A DNA stretch of 64,000 nucleotides from Pseudoneobacillus sp052180215 (GCF_052180215.1 NZ_CP197471.1:1150001-1214000); one strand, 5' to 3'; counted from the first letter of the stretch, positions 1-9,990 are shown. Numbers and translations: made by a program. The notes: generated from the sequence alone by a model not told the origin.

Positions 1-1
1 C

Positions 2-2389
2 CAAAAAAGAACGATGCTTCACCATCCGTTAGTGGAACTGATCCGTTCAACCTTAGAAATTTTACATTCTAATTGGCGTTATGAACCAGTTTTTCGTGCT
101 ATTAAAACGGAACTTCTTTTTCCGTTAAAGGAAAACCAAGCGATCCTACGTGAGCAAGCGGACAAGCTTGAAAACTTTGTATTAGCCTATGGAATCCAAG
201 GAAACCAATGGATTAAAAAGGAACGTTGGATTTATCGGAAGTATAAAGGAATAGAATTTGAATCTAAGATTCAAACAGATGAGGAAAAAAGATTTGAACA
301 AGAGCTAAATGAGATTAGGTTGAAAATAACCGCACCCATTCTACGTTTAGTTAGAAGATTAAACAAGTCAGAAAAGACGATCGAATATTGTGAAGCGTTA
401 TTTTTATTTTTAGAAGAATTAGATATCCCTGCAAAACTCGAAGAATGGAAATTAGTAGAGGAATCAAAAGGAAATTTAGTACAAGCAAGGGAACATGACC
501 AAGCATGGAATGCCATCATTGATCTTCTTGATGAATTTGTTGAAATGCTTGCGGATGAAAAATTAACGGTTAAACAGTTTGCCATGATTCTAGATGCTGG
601 ATTAGAAACTTTAAAATTCTCGATTGTGCCGCCAGCACTAGATCAGGTTATCGTGGCAGATTTAGAAAAATCAAGACTATCTGAAATGAAAGCAGCTTTT
701 GTTATCGGGATGAATGAAGGGGTATTCCCAGCTAAATTTTCTGATGAAGGAATATTAGCCGATGATGATCGCGAAAGACTGATTACGAATGGTTTAAAGA
801 TTGGTCCAAGCAGCAAAATAAAGCTATTAGATGAGCAATTCTTGGCATATAAGTCATTTACTTTGCCATCAGACGTCCTTTATTTAACCTATCCTTTAGC
901 AAACGAAGAAGGAAAAGGACTTATGCCTTCTTCCTTTATCAGTCGAATGAAGGAGCTTTTTCCACAGCATGAGGAACATTTCTTTGTATCGGATATAAGT
1001 GAATTATTCGAAAGAGAGCAATTAGAGTACGCTGCAAACAAAAAAACAGGATTAAGCTATCTCACGACACAGCTGCAGTTAATGAAAAGAAATTATCCTA
1101 TGTATGATTTTTGGTGGGATTTATACAACTATTATCTTGAAAATAAGGATTGGAAGAATTCGTCAAAAAAAGTATTGTCAAGTTTATTTTATACTAATAG
1201 AACTGTGCCATTATCGAATGAGTTAACCAAAGAACTGTATGGGGAACAAATCCAAGCAAGTGTATCAAGAATGGAACTTTTTCATAGCTGTCCGTTCTCG
1301 CATTTCGTCCAGTATGGGCTACAACTGAGGGAACGACAAATATTCCGCTTAGAGGCCCCGGATATTGGAGAACTTTTCCATGCGGCTTTAAAGTATATAT
1401 CACAAACGATTATAGATGAAAATAAATCTTGGGCCAAAATGAATCGTCGTGATTGCGAGGAGTTGGCAAAACAAGCAATTGAAGCATTAGCACCTAGACT
1501 TCAAAATGAAATTCTATTAAGCTCCAATCGCCATCATTATATTAAAAGAAAGCTAGAACAAATTATAAGTCGTGCTTCCTTTGTGCTAAGTGAGCAAGCA
1601 AAGGTAAGTGGATTCGCACCGGTTGGACTAGAACTAGGATTTGGTCCGAAGGGAGAATTGCCGCCATTACAATTTGAATTAGAAAATGGACGTAGCATGT
1701 CATTGGTTGGACGAATTGACAGAGTGGATAAAGCAACAAATCAAGATGGGGTTTATTTAAGGGTTGTTGATTATAAATCGAGTGCAAAGGACCTTAGTTT
1801 GCAGGAGGTTTACTATGGTCTTGCTTTACAGATGTTAACATATTTAGATATTGTCATTTCCTATTCAAGTAAACTTGTAGAATCACAAGCCTTACCCGCT
1901 GGAGTTCTTTATTTCCATGTGCATAATCCGCTTGTTCAATCGAAAAAAGCATTAACTTTGGATCAGATTGAGGCAGAACTCTTTAAAAAATTTAAAATGA
2001 ATGGATTACTATTAGCAGAACCGAACGTATTGAGATTAATGGATGAAGGAATTGACTCGAGCTCTTCGCCAATCATTTCAGCTAGTATTAATAAGGACGG
2101 GACACTTTCAAAAAATTCAAAAGTAGCAACAAAGGATGAATTTGATTTATTAAGAGGTTTTGTGAGAAATAAGTATGTTTCCACAGGTAATGAAATGATT
2201 AATGGGAATATTAGCATTGCTCCATATAAGCTCAAAGATAAAACACCATGTACATTCTGCTCATACAAACCAGTATGTCATTTTGATCAATCTATTGTTG
2301 AAAATGATTTCCGTGTTCTAGTTCCCAAATCGAGAGAGCAAGTGATAGAAGGTCTAACAAAGAAGGAGGAGGAGGATTTACATGTCTAA
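2..2389 (+). CDS. addB: ATP-dependent helicase/nuclease subunit B (5' end cut by window)
   Basis: This is the C-terminal two thirds of AddB, the subunit that pairs with AddA to unwind and trim double-strand breaks until Chi is met. The frame is open to the window edge, so the ATG at 14 is internal; B. subtilis AddB is about 1166 residues, so roughly 370 are missing. The C-terminal nuclease domain is visible: GRIDRVD, then VVDYKSS, then the QMLTYLD segment. The iron-sulfur cysteines typical of AddB are present, one in HSCPFSHF (near base 1288) and three in PCTFCSYKPVCHF near the end. The stop codon overlaps the start of addA by 8 bases, so the two are translationally coupled. Confidence 0.95.
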   Translation, partial: QKRTMLHHPLVELIRSTLEILHSNWRYEPVFRAIKTELLFPLKENQAILREQADKLENFVLAYGIQGNQWIKKERWIYRKYKGIEFESKIQTDEEKRFEQELNEIRLKITAPILRLVRRLNKSEKTIEYCEALFLFLEELDIPAKLEEWKLVEESKGNLVQAREHDQAWNAIIDLLDEFVEMLADEKLTVKQFAMILDAGLETLKFSIVPPALDQVIVADLEKSRLSEMKAAFVIGMNEGVFPAKFSDEGILADDDRERLITNGLKIGPSSKIKLLDEQFLAYKSFTLPSDVLYLTYPLANEEGKGLMPSSFISRMKELFPQHEEHFFVSDISELFEREQLEYAANKKTGLSYLTTQLQLMKRNYPMYDFWWDLYNYYLENKDWKNSSKKVLSSLFYTNRTVPLSNELTKELYGEQIQASVSRMELFHSCPFSHFVQYGLQLRERQIFRLEAPDIGELFHAALKYISQTIIDENKSWAKMNRRDCEELAKQAIEALAPRLQNEILLSSNRHHYIKRKLEQIISRASFVLSEQAKVSGFAPVGLELGFGPKGELPPLQFELENGRSMSLVGRIDRVDKATNQDGVYLRVVDYKSSAKDLSLQEVYYGLALQMLTYLDIVISYSSKLVESQALPAGVLYFHVHNPLVQSKKALTLDQIEAELFKKFKMNGLLLAEPNVLRLMDEGIDSSSSPIISASINKDGTLSKNSKVATKDEFDLLRGFVRNKYVSTGNEMINGNISIAPYKLKDKTPCTFCSYKPVCHFDQSIVENDFRVLVPKSREQVIEGLTKKEEEDLHV

Positions 2390-5300
2390 GGTAATGATTC
2401 CACCTAAACCAGCTGAAGCCACTTGGACAGAGGACCAATGGAAAGCTATTTTTGCTAAAAATCAGGATATTCTCGTGGCTGCAGCGGCTGGGTCAGGGAA
2501 AACAGCTGTATTAGTAGAACGAATGATTCAAAAAATCATATCAACGGAAGACCCTATTAATGTGGATGAATTATTAGTGGTTACATTTACGAATGCCTCT
2601 GCAGCCGAAATGCGTCATCGTATTGGAGAAGCGTTAGAAAAAGCCATTAATGTTAATCCAAAGTCCACCCATTTAAGGAAACAATTAAGTTTATTAAATC
2701 GTGCGTCCATCTCCACCCTGCACGCCTTCTGTTTAGAGGTAATAAGAAAGTATTACTACCTGATTGACATTGACCCAGGTTTTAGGATTGCGAATGAAAC
2801 GGAAGTTCAACTGCTAAGAGATGAGGTATTGGATGATTTATTCGAGGCTGAATATGGCAAAGTGGGAAATGAAGCTTTTTATCAATTAGTCGATATGTTT
2901 AGCAATGACCGCAGTGATATCGCATTACAAACGATCATTGGTGAGCTTTACGATTTTGCCATGTCTAATCCATCCCCAGAGGAGTATTTGCAAAAAGTCA
3001 TTTCAATGTACGAAGTGGAAACAACTACACCTATCGAAAATTTACCTTTTATGAAACCATTGCTGTTTGAAGTTGGTCTACAGTTAGAAGGTGCCCGGGA
3101 TTTAGCAGAGCAGGGCTTAGAATTAACAAAATTACCAGCAGGTCCTGCGCCAAGAGCAGAAACCTTCAACCTTGATATACAACTAATTGATTCCTTAATA
3201 AAGGCAAACAATGACTCCTGGCAGAGTATATATGAAGCCATTCAGACGTTGCCATTTTCAACATTAAAGAGTTGCCGTGGGGATGAGTTTGATAAAAACT
3301 TAATAGAGAAATCAAAAAAAACAAGAGATAAAGTAAAGAAAATAATAACGGACTTAAAGGATGAGCTATTTTCAAGAAAACCTGAAAGTTTTCTACGAGA
3401 TATCGTTTTAATGAAACCCCATATTGAAACCTTGGTGGAACTAGTACGGGATTTTTCACATCGCTTCGCAGCGATAAAGAGAGAAAAAGGTTTAATCGAT
3501 TTTTCTGACCAGGAGCATATGTGTTTACAAATATTAACGCAAAAATCTCCTGAAGGAGAGATGTCTCCTTCAGAAGTTGCCTTAATGTACGGCAATCATT
3601 TTAAAGAAGTTTTAGTTGATGAATACCAAGATACAAATATGGTTCAAGAAACAATCATTAATATGGTTTCACAGGAAAAAGAAGAAACGGGCAATTTGTT
3701 CATGGTTGGTGACGTGAAACAATCCATTTATCGTTTCAGATTGGCCGAACCTAATCTTTTTTTAGGAAAGTATAACCGTTTTCAAACAGATGGAGATCAA
3801 ACAGGTTTAAGAATTGATTTGGCTAAAAATTTCCGCAGCCGAAAAGAGGTCTTGCACGGAACAAATTTCTTATTTAAACAGTTAATGGGTGTGAAGGTTG
3901 GCGAAATTGAGTACGATGAAGCGGCAGAATTAAAGCAAGGGGCACCATATCCAGATTCAGATGATTTCTCCATCGAAGTGGTACTTGTCGATCTTCAGAA
4001 AAACGAGGATTCACGTAAAGAAGAGAATGATAATGAAACAACTGAATTTGATGCAGTCGAGTTAGAACAAGCACAGCTTGAAGCTAGATTAATGGCAGGG
4101 AAGATTAAAGAATATATTTCAGAAAAGAAACCTGTTTATAATCCGAAAACAAATTCGTTTCGACCTGCTACCTATCGTGATTTTGTCATTCTATTGCGCT
4201 CAATGACATGGGCACCTCAAATTATGGAGGAATTTAAATATCAAGGTATTCCGATCTATGCGAATTTATCTACGGGTTATTTTGAAGCAACAGAAGTAGC
4301 GATTATGTTGTCTCTATTAAGGGTGATAGATAACCCAAATCAAGATATACCATTAGTTTCGGTTCTTCGTTCTCCCATTGTAGGTTTAACTGAAGAAGAG
4401 TTGGCAACCATTAGAACATTTGCTAAAAAAGGTACATTCTTTGATTCTCTAATTGCCTTTACCAAAAAAGGTGTAACGTTAGAAAATTGGAAACTAACAG
4501 AACAACTGACTCAATTTATGGAACAATTAACAAATTGGCGCTTAAAGGCTCGAAAGGGAGCATTATCAGAGTTAATCTGGCAGTTATACCGCGATACACA
4601 TTTTTATGATTTTGTTGGTGGTATGCCAGGTGGTAAACAGCGACAGGCTAATTTAAGGGCATTATACGATCGAGCCCGTCAATATGAAAAAACGTCCTTT
4701 AGAGGATTATTTCGATTTTTAAGATTTGTGGAAAGAATGATGGATCGTGGAGACGATCTTGGTGCTGCTAGGGCTTTAGGAGAGCAGGAAGATGTGGTAA
4801 GAGTCATGACGATTCATAGCAGTAAAGGGTTAGAATTTCCTTTCGTCTTTATCGCAGGTTTAGATAGAAACTTTAATACGATGGACTTAAAAAAATCGTT
4901 CATGCTCGATAAAGAATATGGGTTTGCTGCTAAATATGTCGATTCAGAAAAACGAATCTCCTACCCATCTTTGCCTCAATTAGCCTTTAAAAGAAAAAAG
5001 AAGTTAGAAATGCTTGCGGAGGAAATGCGGGTCTTGTATGTGGCATTAACAAGAGCCAAAGAAAAATTATTTTTAATTGCTTCAGTAAAAGATCTCGAAA
5101 AGAAGAGAGAGAAATGGTTAAACACTATTTCTCAACAAGATTGGTTACTGAAGGAATTTGAACGCATTAATGCCGGCAGCTATCTTGATTGGATTGGCCC
5201 TGCTCTAGTTAGACATAGCGATTGTGAAAATTTACGTGAAGATGATGCTACGTTACATCCCTTGCTTGTTGAGGATATTCTAAATCATCCATCCTGTTGG

Positions 5301-6149
5301 AAAATAAAACTTCTTAAATCAGATGAAATAAGAGACATAGAGCAGGATGAAGAAACGGAAAGTGGTAATTACCTAGAACTAGTTGAAAAGGGAGAGATGG
5401 TACCAGTCCAGTCTGAATGGTATGAAAAGATTAACGCTCAACTAGATTGGAGCTATCCATATGAAGCAGCTTCGAACTATCGTTCAAAGCAATCTGTTTC
5501 TGAAATGAAAAGACAAAGGGAAATAGGTACGGAGGAAAGTGGTCACGATTTATTAAAGAAGTTTCAAAAGCCCATTTTAAAACGACCAAAATTCCTTCAA
5601 AAGGAATCTTTTTCTCCTGCAGAAAAAGGGACCATTTTACACCTAGTTATGCAGCATATTGACCTGGGGAAACCCATCACCCATCAGTCTATATCTATCC
5701 TTCTAGAAGATTTAGTTCACAAGGAATTATTAACAAAAGAACAAAAAGAAGTAGTAAATATAGATCATATCTTAGGTTTTTTTGAAACAGGAATTGGAAT
5801 GCGGTTAGTAAAAGCTGATCGAATACAAAGAGAAATTCCATTTAGTTTTTCACTGCCTGCGAAAGAAGTGTATCCTGATTTCCAAGGAGAAAATGAGCCG
5901 ATTTTTATTCAGGGTGTAATGGATTGTGTATTTGAAGATTCAGAAGGGACGGTCCTCCTTGATTATAAAACCGATACAATTACAGAGCGTTTTAAAGGTG
6001 GATTCTCTGAAGCAGAACCTATTTTAAAGGGCAGATATCAATTGCAGATTGAGCTATATACTCGTGCATTAGAGCAAATTTTAAAAAAGCCAATAAAGGA
6101 AAGTTATCTCTACTTCTTTGACGGGGCACATGTGATAAAAATGATATAA
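2382..6149 (+). CDS. addA: ATP-dependent helicase/nuclease subunit A
   Basis: AddA is the UvrD-like superfamily 1 helicase and second nuclease of the AddAB complex, which repairs double-strand breaks by RecA-dependent recombination. The protein is 1255 residues, close to the usual 1230. Walker A is AAAGSGKTAVL near residue 38; the DEYQDTN helicase motif II lies near residue 412; VALTRAKEKL is the C-terminal helicase motif. The nuclease domain at the C-terminus has LLDYKTDT followed by QLQIELYTRAL, the family's catalytic pattern. The start is fixed by a strong GGAGGAGG site inside the end of addB. A bidirectional terminator follows. In B. subtilis sbcD and sbcC come next; here gerPF does. Confidence 0.97.
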   Translation: MSKVMIPPKPAEATWTEDQWKAIFAKNQDILVAAAAGSGKTAVLVERMIQKIISTEDPINVDELLVVTFTNASAAEMRHRIGEALEKAINVNPKSTHLRKQLSLLNRASISTLHAFCLEVIRKYYYLIDIDPGFRIANETEVQLLRDEVLDDLFEAEYGKVGNEAFYQLVDMFSNDRSDIALQTIIGELYDFAMSNPSPEEYLQKVISMYEVETTTPIENLPFMKPLLFEVGLQLEGARDLAEQGLELTKLPAGPAPRAETFNLDIQLIDSLIKANNDSWQSIYEAIQTLPFSTLKSCRGDEFDKNLIEKSKKTRDKVKKIITDLKDELFSRKPESFLRDIVLMKPHIETLVELVRDFSHRFAAIKREKGLIDFSDQEHMCLQILTQKSPEGEMSPSEVALMYGNHFKEVLVDEYQDTNMVQETIINMVSQEKEETGNLFMVGDVKQSIYRFRLAEPNLFLGKYNRFQTDGDQTGLRIDLAKNFRSRKEVLHGTNFLFKQLMGVKVGEIEYDEAAELKQGAPYPDSDDFSIEVVLVDLQKNEDSRKEENDNETTEFDAVELEQAQLEARLMAGKIKEYISEKKPVYNPKTNSFRPATYRDFVILLRSMTWAPQIMEEFKYQGIPIYANLSTGYFEATEVAIMLSLLRVIDNPNQDIPLVSVLRSPIVGLTEEELATIRTFAKKGTFFDSLIAFTKKGVTLENWKLTEQLTQFMEQLTNWRLKARKGALSELIWQLYRDTHFYDFVGGMPGGKQRQANLRALYDRARQYEKTSFRGLFRFLRFVERMMDRGDDLGAARALGEQEDVVRVMTIHSSKGLEFPFVFIAGLDRNFNTMDLKKSFMLDKEYGFAAKYVDSEKRISYPSLPQLAFKRKKKLEMLAEEMRVLYVALTRAKEKLFLIASVKDLEKKREKWLNTISQQDWLLKEFERINAGSYLDWIGPALVRHSDCENLREDDATLHPLLVEDILNHPSCWKIKLLKSDEIRDIEQDEETESGNYLELVEKGEMVPVQSEWYEKINAQLDWSYPYEAASNYRSKQSVSEMKRQREIGTEESGHDLLKKFQKPILKRPKFLQKESFSPAEKGTILHLVMQHIDLGKPITHQSISILLEDLVHKELLTKEQKEVVNIDHILGFFETGIGMRLVKADRIQREIPFSFSLPAKEVYPDFQGENEPIFIQGVMDCVFEDSEGTVLLDYKTDTITERFKGGFSEAEPILKGRYQLQIELYTRALEQILKKPIKESYLYFFDGAHVIKMI

Positions 6150-6151
6150 AA

Positions 6152-6191
6152 AATGAAAAAGAAGACAGTCTGGACTGTCTTCTTTTTCATT
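6152..6191. terminator. Bidirectional terminator between addA and gerPF
   Basis: A near-perfect inverted repeat of about 19 bp per arm (6152-6170 and 6173-6191) lies between the convergent addA and gerP transcripts. Both outer ends are A/T rich, so it can terminate transcription from either side. Confidence 0.85.
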
Positions 6192-6198
6192 ATGCAAA

Positions 6199-6417
6199 TT
6201 AATTATTACCCGAAACAGGTTGATCGAGTAGATTTGTATCTAAGACATTGTTTGTGCTAACTCCATTTGCTGTAAAGAAACCGATACCGGTGTTGACAGC
6301 ACCTGCACCGGTACTTGACTTGGAGGCGGACTTTGGAGAAAGAAATAATGAATCCCCAAAATGAACGACCCCACCAGTCACGTTGACAATCTGAACAGGT
6401 CCAATAATCGCCGGCAT
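6199..6417 (-). CDS. gerPF: Spore germination protein GerPF
   Basis: Last gene of the gerPA-F operon, whose products are small proteins of the spore inner coat needed for germinants to pass through to their receptors. The protein is 72 residues, starts MPAIIGPVQIVNV and has the GDS..LSPKS pattern shared by GerPA and GerPF. It resembles GerPA at the other end of the cluster (MPAIVGVVQ start), consistent with old duplication. The AAGGAG site 7 bases before the ATG fixes the start. Function follows from the family and cluster. Confidence 0.93.
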   Translation of the reverse strand: MPAIIGPVQIVNVTGGVVHFGDSLFLSPKSASKSSTGAGAVNTGIGFFTANGVSTNNVLDTNLLDQPVSGNN

Positions 6418-6496
6418 GATCTAACTCCTTTTTTGGTTTGGTTCTTTTAATTGCCTTTTTTATTTGATCTCCATAAGTTTTCCAACAAGACCGTTA

Positions 6497-6904
6497 TTAA
6501 TCAGTGGATACTGGTAATTGGGAAGCTTCTTCTTCATCTACACTTTCTAAATGACGAATATGTTTTACTCGTGCTTCTAAACAGATATGTTCACTACTAC
6601 CAATATGAATCCCCGAAGCGGACGAAACACCTATTACATTAATATGACCTACTCGAATGATTGGTGATAAATTCATCCTTTGCATCACGACATGGTCTTC
6701 TATGGGTGGTAGCGGGATTAATTCAGAGAAAATTGGATACTTTGAATAGTCACCTTCATTGCCTAGGAAAATTTCAGATTCTCTTTGAACAGCTAATGCT
6801 CTTGAAAGAGCATTGATGATACATGAATCACCAATTTGTGTGACTGACCCAATGGCTACAGAGGTAATTTTTACTGTTTGAACTTGTGAACTTCGACTTA
6901 ACAT
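6497..6904 (-). CDS. gerPE: Spore germination protein GerPE
   Basis: Fifth gene of the gerP operon, a coat protein acting in germinant access. The protein is about 135 residues, beginning MLSRSSQVQTVKI, with the GDS motif (IGDSCIINALSRALAVQRE) typical of GerPE. The frame can be extended to a TTG at 6913 that overlaps the gerPD stop, but the ATG at 6904 matches the family start; neither has a strong ribosome site, so translation is probably coupled to gerPD. An 80-base gap separates it from gerPF. Confidence 0.88.
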   Translation of the reverse strand: MLSRSSQVQTVKITSVAIGSVTQIGDSCIINALSRALAVQRESEIFLGNEGDYSKYPIFSELIPLPPIEDHVVMQRMNLSPIIRVGHINVIGVSSASGIHIGSSEHICLEARVKHIRHLESVDEEEASQLPVSTD

Positions 6905-6909
6905 CGCAA

Positions 6910-7089
6910 TCAAGCCTGTGGTGATAATGGAACAAATGGACCAATGATGAGGGATTCTGCTGGTGTGTCGAAAGTAGAAGATAATTGGATGGTTTGCGTA
7001 TCACCAACCATTAACAAAGATGAGCTCGTTACTCCGTCTACCTGAATCGTAGTAACACATATTTCACGATTATATACTTGAAATATCAT
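6910..7089 (-). CDS. gerPD: Spore germination protein GerPD (59 aa)
   Basis: A short gene of the gerP operon, filling the gap between gerPC and gerPE. Translation gives 59 residues: it starts MIFQVYNREICVTTIQV, contains LLVGDTQTIQLSS (the hydrophobic-GD pattern of the GerPB/GerPD/GerPE proteins) and ends FVPLSPQA. Its ATG overlaps the gerPC stop in an ATGA arrangement, and its stop touches gerPE. Size and position match B. subtilis GerPD. Confidence 0.9.
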   Translation of the reverse strand: MIFQVYNREICVTTIQVDGVTSSSLLMVGDTQTIQLSSTFDTPAESLIIGPFVPLSPQA

Positions 7090-7712
7090 GAGTCGGTTCC
7101 TCCTTTTACTTCTGCAGGAAGGTTATCTAGAAATACTTTAATTCCTTTTTGAATATCATTTTTAATTAGTTTAACAATTTGCTGTTCTGCTTGTGCTAAA
7201 TGTTCTGGTGTTCTTTGAGCTGAAGGAATCTGATTAACATAAAATTCAATGCGATTAGATAATTGCTTTTTTACATCATTTTGTACGAAAGATACATAGG
7301 AATCATCTAATTGTATCCTTTTTTCCTGAGCATATTGATCCATAATCGTTTTCGTTTCATTTTCAAGATAATGAAGGATTGACTCTTCTATTTTCATCGT
7401 GTATTGCATCCGTGCAGCTGGTCCAACAGGATTTGGTGCCAATTGTTGTCCGCTTACTGAAAATTCATCTTCTATACCTTTCTCTAAATCTGTTGGATTA
7501 AGGCCAATATTAAGTGTACCTTCTAAAGTTTCTATTTTTAATTGATCAAATTTATATTCAATTCTTTCAACATTTATAGGTGTTTTATTTTTTATTCCTT
7601 TTAGCTCTTCTTCTAGTGTTTGAACGGTTTTCTCTAATTGTTTTAATTTTTTTCCTTGTGATTCTACAACACTATGAAGTTGTCTGATATAGTCATAAAA
7701 TTGATCATTCAT
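7086..7712 (-). CDS. gerPC: Spore germination protein GerPC
   Basis: The largest GerP protein (208 residues). The N-terminus (residues about 1-45) is a predicted coiled coil rich in K, E, Q and L, followed by VERIEYKFDQLKIETLEGTL, a characteristic GerPC block, and an alpha-helical C-terminal half. It has no signal peptide or membrane segment, in keeping with a coat protein made in the mother cell. A GGGAGGG site sits before the ATG at 7712. It overlaps gerPD by 4 bases. Confidence 0.92.
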   Translation of the reverse strand: MNDQFYDYIRQLHSVVESQGKKLKQLEKTVQTLEEELKGIKNKTPINVERIEYKFDQLKIETLEGTLNIGLNPTDLEKGIEDEFSVSGQQLAPNPVGPAARMQYTMKIEESILHYLENETKTIMDQYAQEKRIQLDDSYVSFVQNDVKKQLSNRIEFYVNQIPSAQRTPEHLAQAEQQIVKLIKNDIQKGIKVFLDNLPAEVKGGTDS

Positions 7713-7744
7713 GTTTTAACCCTCCCCAGGCAAATCTTCTCTAA

Positions 7745-7999
7745 TTATTGTACAGATATGGGAACTGCGGGAGCTTTCACCGTATCACTTACAGTTGGTG
7801 CAGTTGTTGGTGGGGTTTCAGTTACTTTTGTAGTAGGTTTTTTTGCCTCTGGAGCTGGCTTTATAAATCCACCTGTATTAAAAAGATGTGAAGTCGGTCG
7901 AATAACTCCTGCACTTCCAATCTGAAGGACACTCGAGTTGGTTACACTGCCTATTTTAATGGTATTAATTTGAATGGACTGTTGGATATAAAAATTCAT
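7745..7999 (-). CDS. gerPB: Spore germination protein GerPB
   Basis: Second gene of the gerP operon. The protein (84 residues from the ATG at 7999) begins MNFYIQQSIQINTIKIGSV, the conserved GerPB head, continues with SSVLQIGSAG, and ends in a Thr/Pro/Ala-rich low-complexity tail. An upstream in-frame GTG at 8008 lies inside the AAGGTGAG ribosome site, so the ATG at 7999 is preferred. The tail is longer and more proline-rich than I expect for the family. Confidence 0.9.
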   Translation of the reverse strand: MNFYIQQSIQINTIKIGSVTNSSVLQIGSAGVIRPTSHLFNTGGFIKPAPEAKKPTTKVTETPPTTAPTVSDTVKAPAVPISVQ

Positions 8000-8031
8000 T
8001 GAGCTCACCTTTTTCTCTACGATAGAAAGCT

Positions 8032-8253
8032 TTATGCATTAAATAAAATGCCTTGGTCAAAACCGTCATGGTCATAGGTATTTGTTGAACTTTGATAGTT
8101 TTGAATATATACGCCTTCCCCTGTATTAAAGGAACCAGCCCCTGCATAGGTTTTTGCATTGGCAATAGGCATAATCTTATAAACATCCCCGATATTAAAA
8201 ACGGAACTTGTTCCTATTGCAATAACTTGCACAACTCCGACAATCGCTGGCAT
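8032..8253 (-). CDS. gerPA: Spore germination protein GerPA
   Basis: First gene of the gerP operon (73 residues), starting MPAIVGVVQVIAIGT with NIGDVYKIMPIA and a GAGSFNTG segment. The open frame reaches 8325, but the upstream residues are not GerP-like and the ATG at 8253, preceded by AAAGGGTG, fits the family length. The operon is expected to be read by the mother-cell sigma factor SigK; upstream on the minus strand there is a weak CATA-type -10 (8300-8308) without a convincing -35, so I do not annotate a promoter. Confidence 0.92.
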   Translation of the reverse strand: MPAIVGVVQVIAIGTSSVFNIGDVYKIMPIANAKTYAGAGSFNTGEGVYIQNYQSSTNTYDHDGFDQGILFNA

Positions 8254-8466
8254 TTTCGTACACCCTTTTTCTGAATTTACCCTCCCACCTCTAACATAAA
8301 AGATTATGTTTTCACTACAAGGCAAAAGAGGTGTAATGATTTCTTAATTATCCTATGTATTCTAGATGGGATTGTGATTAAAATGCCTATTTTTCTTGTT
8401 TGTTTTAATATTACTGGTGAATAATGTTAAAATTTCTATAGGAAATAATGTGAAGAGAGGTTATCA

Positions 8467-9630
8467 ATGAAAATCCAAGATTTTGAAAGAATTAAGTCAA
8501 TAGATGCGATTAGAGGGTTTGCGATTTTGGGGATTTTTCTAACGAATATGCTTGATTTCCATTCTCCAATGCTCTATATAAATCCTTATGAATGGTGGCC
8601 TTCGAAGTCACAACATATTTTGTATAGTTTAATTGATTTTTTTGTTCAAGCAAGTTTTTATCCAATCTTTGCTTGTCTTTTCGGTTTTAGTTTGGTGGTG
8701 ATAAGAGAAAGAGCCATGGTGAAAGGATTATCCTTCATCAGTATTGCCGTAAGGAGATTATTACTATTACTTGTTATAGGATGTATACATGCTTATTTTA
8801 TTTGGCATGGTGATATATTAATGAATTATGCTGTATTTGGATTTGGTGCTCTCCTATTTCTTCATTTAAGTGGAAAAAGATTAATATATATTGGAATTCT
8901 TTCTTATATGATTCCGAATATTTTATTTAGCTTATTATTACTTGTGGTCAGTCTCTTTTCTCCAGTTGAAAACTTTTTCAATAAAGAAGAAGCACTTCGT
9001 TTGGTTGATGTTTATCAAAATGGTTCTTTTTTTGCCATAACAAAACAAAGATTCCATGATTGGTATTTAGTAAATGGTTTAGACAATATCCTTATATTAT
9101 TTTTTTCCATTTTTCCTTTTATCCTAATAGGAGCAGGTATTGCTAAGTTAAATTTGATACGAAATAACATCATTAATCAGAAAAAGTTGACACAACTATT
9201 GCTGATTTTTGGAAGCGTTGGTTGCGTTCTTAAACTTCTGCCGTTTGTTTTTAGAAATTTATTTACGGAATACATACAGGATATTTTTGGAGGGCCCTTA
9301 TTGGGTTTTACCTACGCTATTCTTATCATTTTATTGATGGATAAGTTTTTGCCCTTAAAAATTTTTCAGTCAGTTGGGAAAATGGCAATTAGTCATTATT
9401 TGTTCCAATCTTTAGTAGCTACCTTGCTTTTTTATAGCTATGGTTTTGGTTTTTATAACAAAATTTCTATCGGAACAGGGACACTAATCGCTGTGACTAT
9501 TTATTTGATTCAAGCACTGATAAGTACAGTTTGGTTGCGTAGCCATCACTATGGACCTGTTGAATGGATTTGGAGAGCATTTTCCTATTGTAAAAAACCA
9601 ACTTGGAGAAAAGGTAGATCATCTTCCTAG
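8467..9630 (+). CDS. DUF418 family membrane protein
   Basis: A polytopic membrane protein of 387 residues related to the DUF418 proteins (YxaH, YrkO, YeiB group), whose N-terminus resembles acyltransferase-3 enzymes. The head RIKSIDAIRGFAILGIFLTN is the family signature. About nine or ten hydrophobic segments follow, with the conserved C-terminal block GKMAISHYLFQSL. A GAGAGG site precedes the ATG. The biochemical role is unknown for the family; export or modification of a small molecule is only a guess. It stands alone between gerPA (divergent) and the riboswitch. Confidence 0.85.
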   Translation: MKIQDFERIKSIDAIRGFAILGIFLTNMLDFHSPMLYINPYEWWPSKSQHILYSLIDFFVQASFYPIFACLFGFSLVVIRERAMVKGLSFISIAVRRLLLLLVIGCIHAYFIWHGDILMNYAVFGFGALLFLHLSGKRLIYIGILSYMIPNILFSLLLLVVSLFSPVENFFNKEEALRLVDVYQNGSFFAITKQRFHDWYLVNGLDNILILFFSIFPFILIGAGIAKLNLIRNNIINQKKLTQLLLIFGSVGCVLKLLPFVFRNLFTEYIQDIFGGPLLGFTYAILIILLMDKFLPLKIFQSVGKMAISHYLFQSLVATLLFYSYGFGFYNKISIGTGTLIAVTIYLIQALISTVWLRSHHYGPVEWIWRAFSYCKKPTWRKGRSSS

Positions 9631-9872
9631 ACAATCGACAATATTTTTAAAATGTCAAAGGAGTAAATTCCTATTATATCGGTGTAATTGTATAAAATGT
9701 AAAGGAATATTCATAAAAATAAGTAGAATGGCATATAAAGAATCTAAGTGACTTTAAAAATAGATAAATAGCCCTAGTTAATTTTCAGAAAAAAATGATA
9801 TTTTTGACGGATTTTAGATATATTTGAAAAATACTATCATAAAAACAAGAGATCAGTCGAAAAAATAAAACA

Positions 9873-9971
9873 CTGAATCTCGATAAAGGCAAAACTGATG
9901 AAAATCAGTGACGCAAAGCTATAGGGGCTAAGGTGCAAAAGTACTATGCCAGCCAGCTACCGAAAGATCAG
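9873..9971 (+). promoter_or_regulatory. Cyclic-di-GMP-I (GEMM-I) riboswitch aptamer
   Basis: The leader of the pilus operon carries the GEMM-I core: AAAGGCAAAACTGAT, a GAAA tetraloop closing the stem ACTGAT/ATCAGT, then GTGACGCAAAGC, the GGGGCTAAGG receptor and ATGCCAGCCAG ending in CTACCG. This order is diagnostic for the c-di-GMP-I class. Helix P1 forms between 9873-9882 and 9961-9971 with small bulges. The 3' strand of P1 also belongs to an antiterminator (see the next entry). Confidence 0.93.
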
Positions 9972-9990
9972 GGTGAATCATATGTTCTAT

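Noticed and set aside
271..585. Minus-strand open frame opposite addB
   Set aside because: Shadow of the addB codons: low-complexity Ser/Asn/Phe-rich product, no ribosome site, and a real gene on the other strand.
8300..8308. CATA-type SigK -10 upstream of gerPA
   Set aside because: One base off consensus and no AC-type -35 at the right spacing; too weak to annotate although SigK control is expected.
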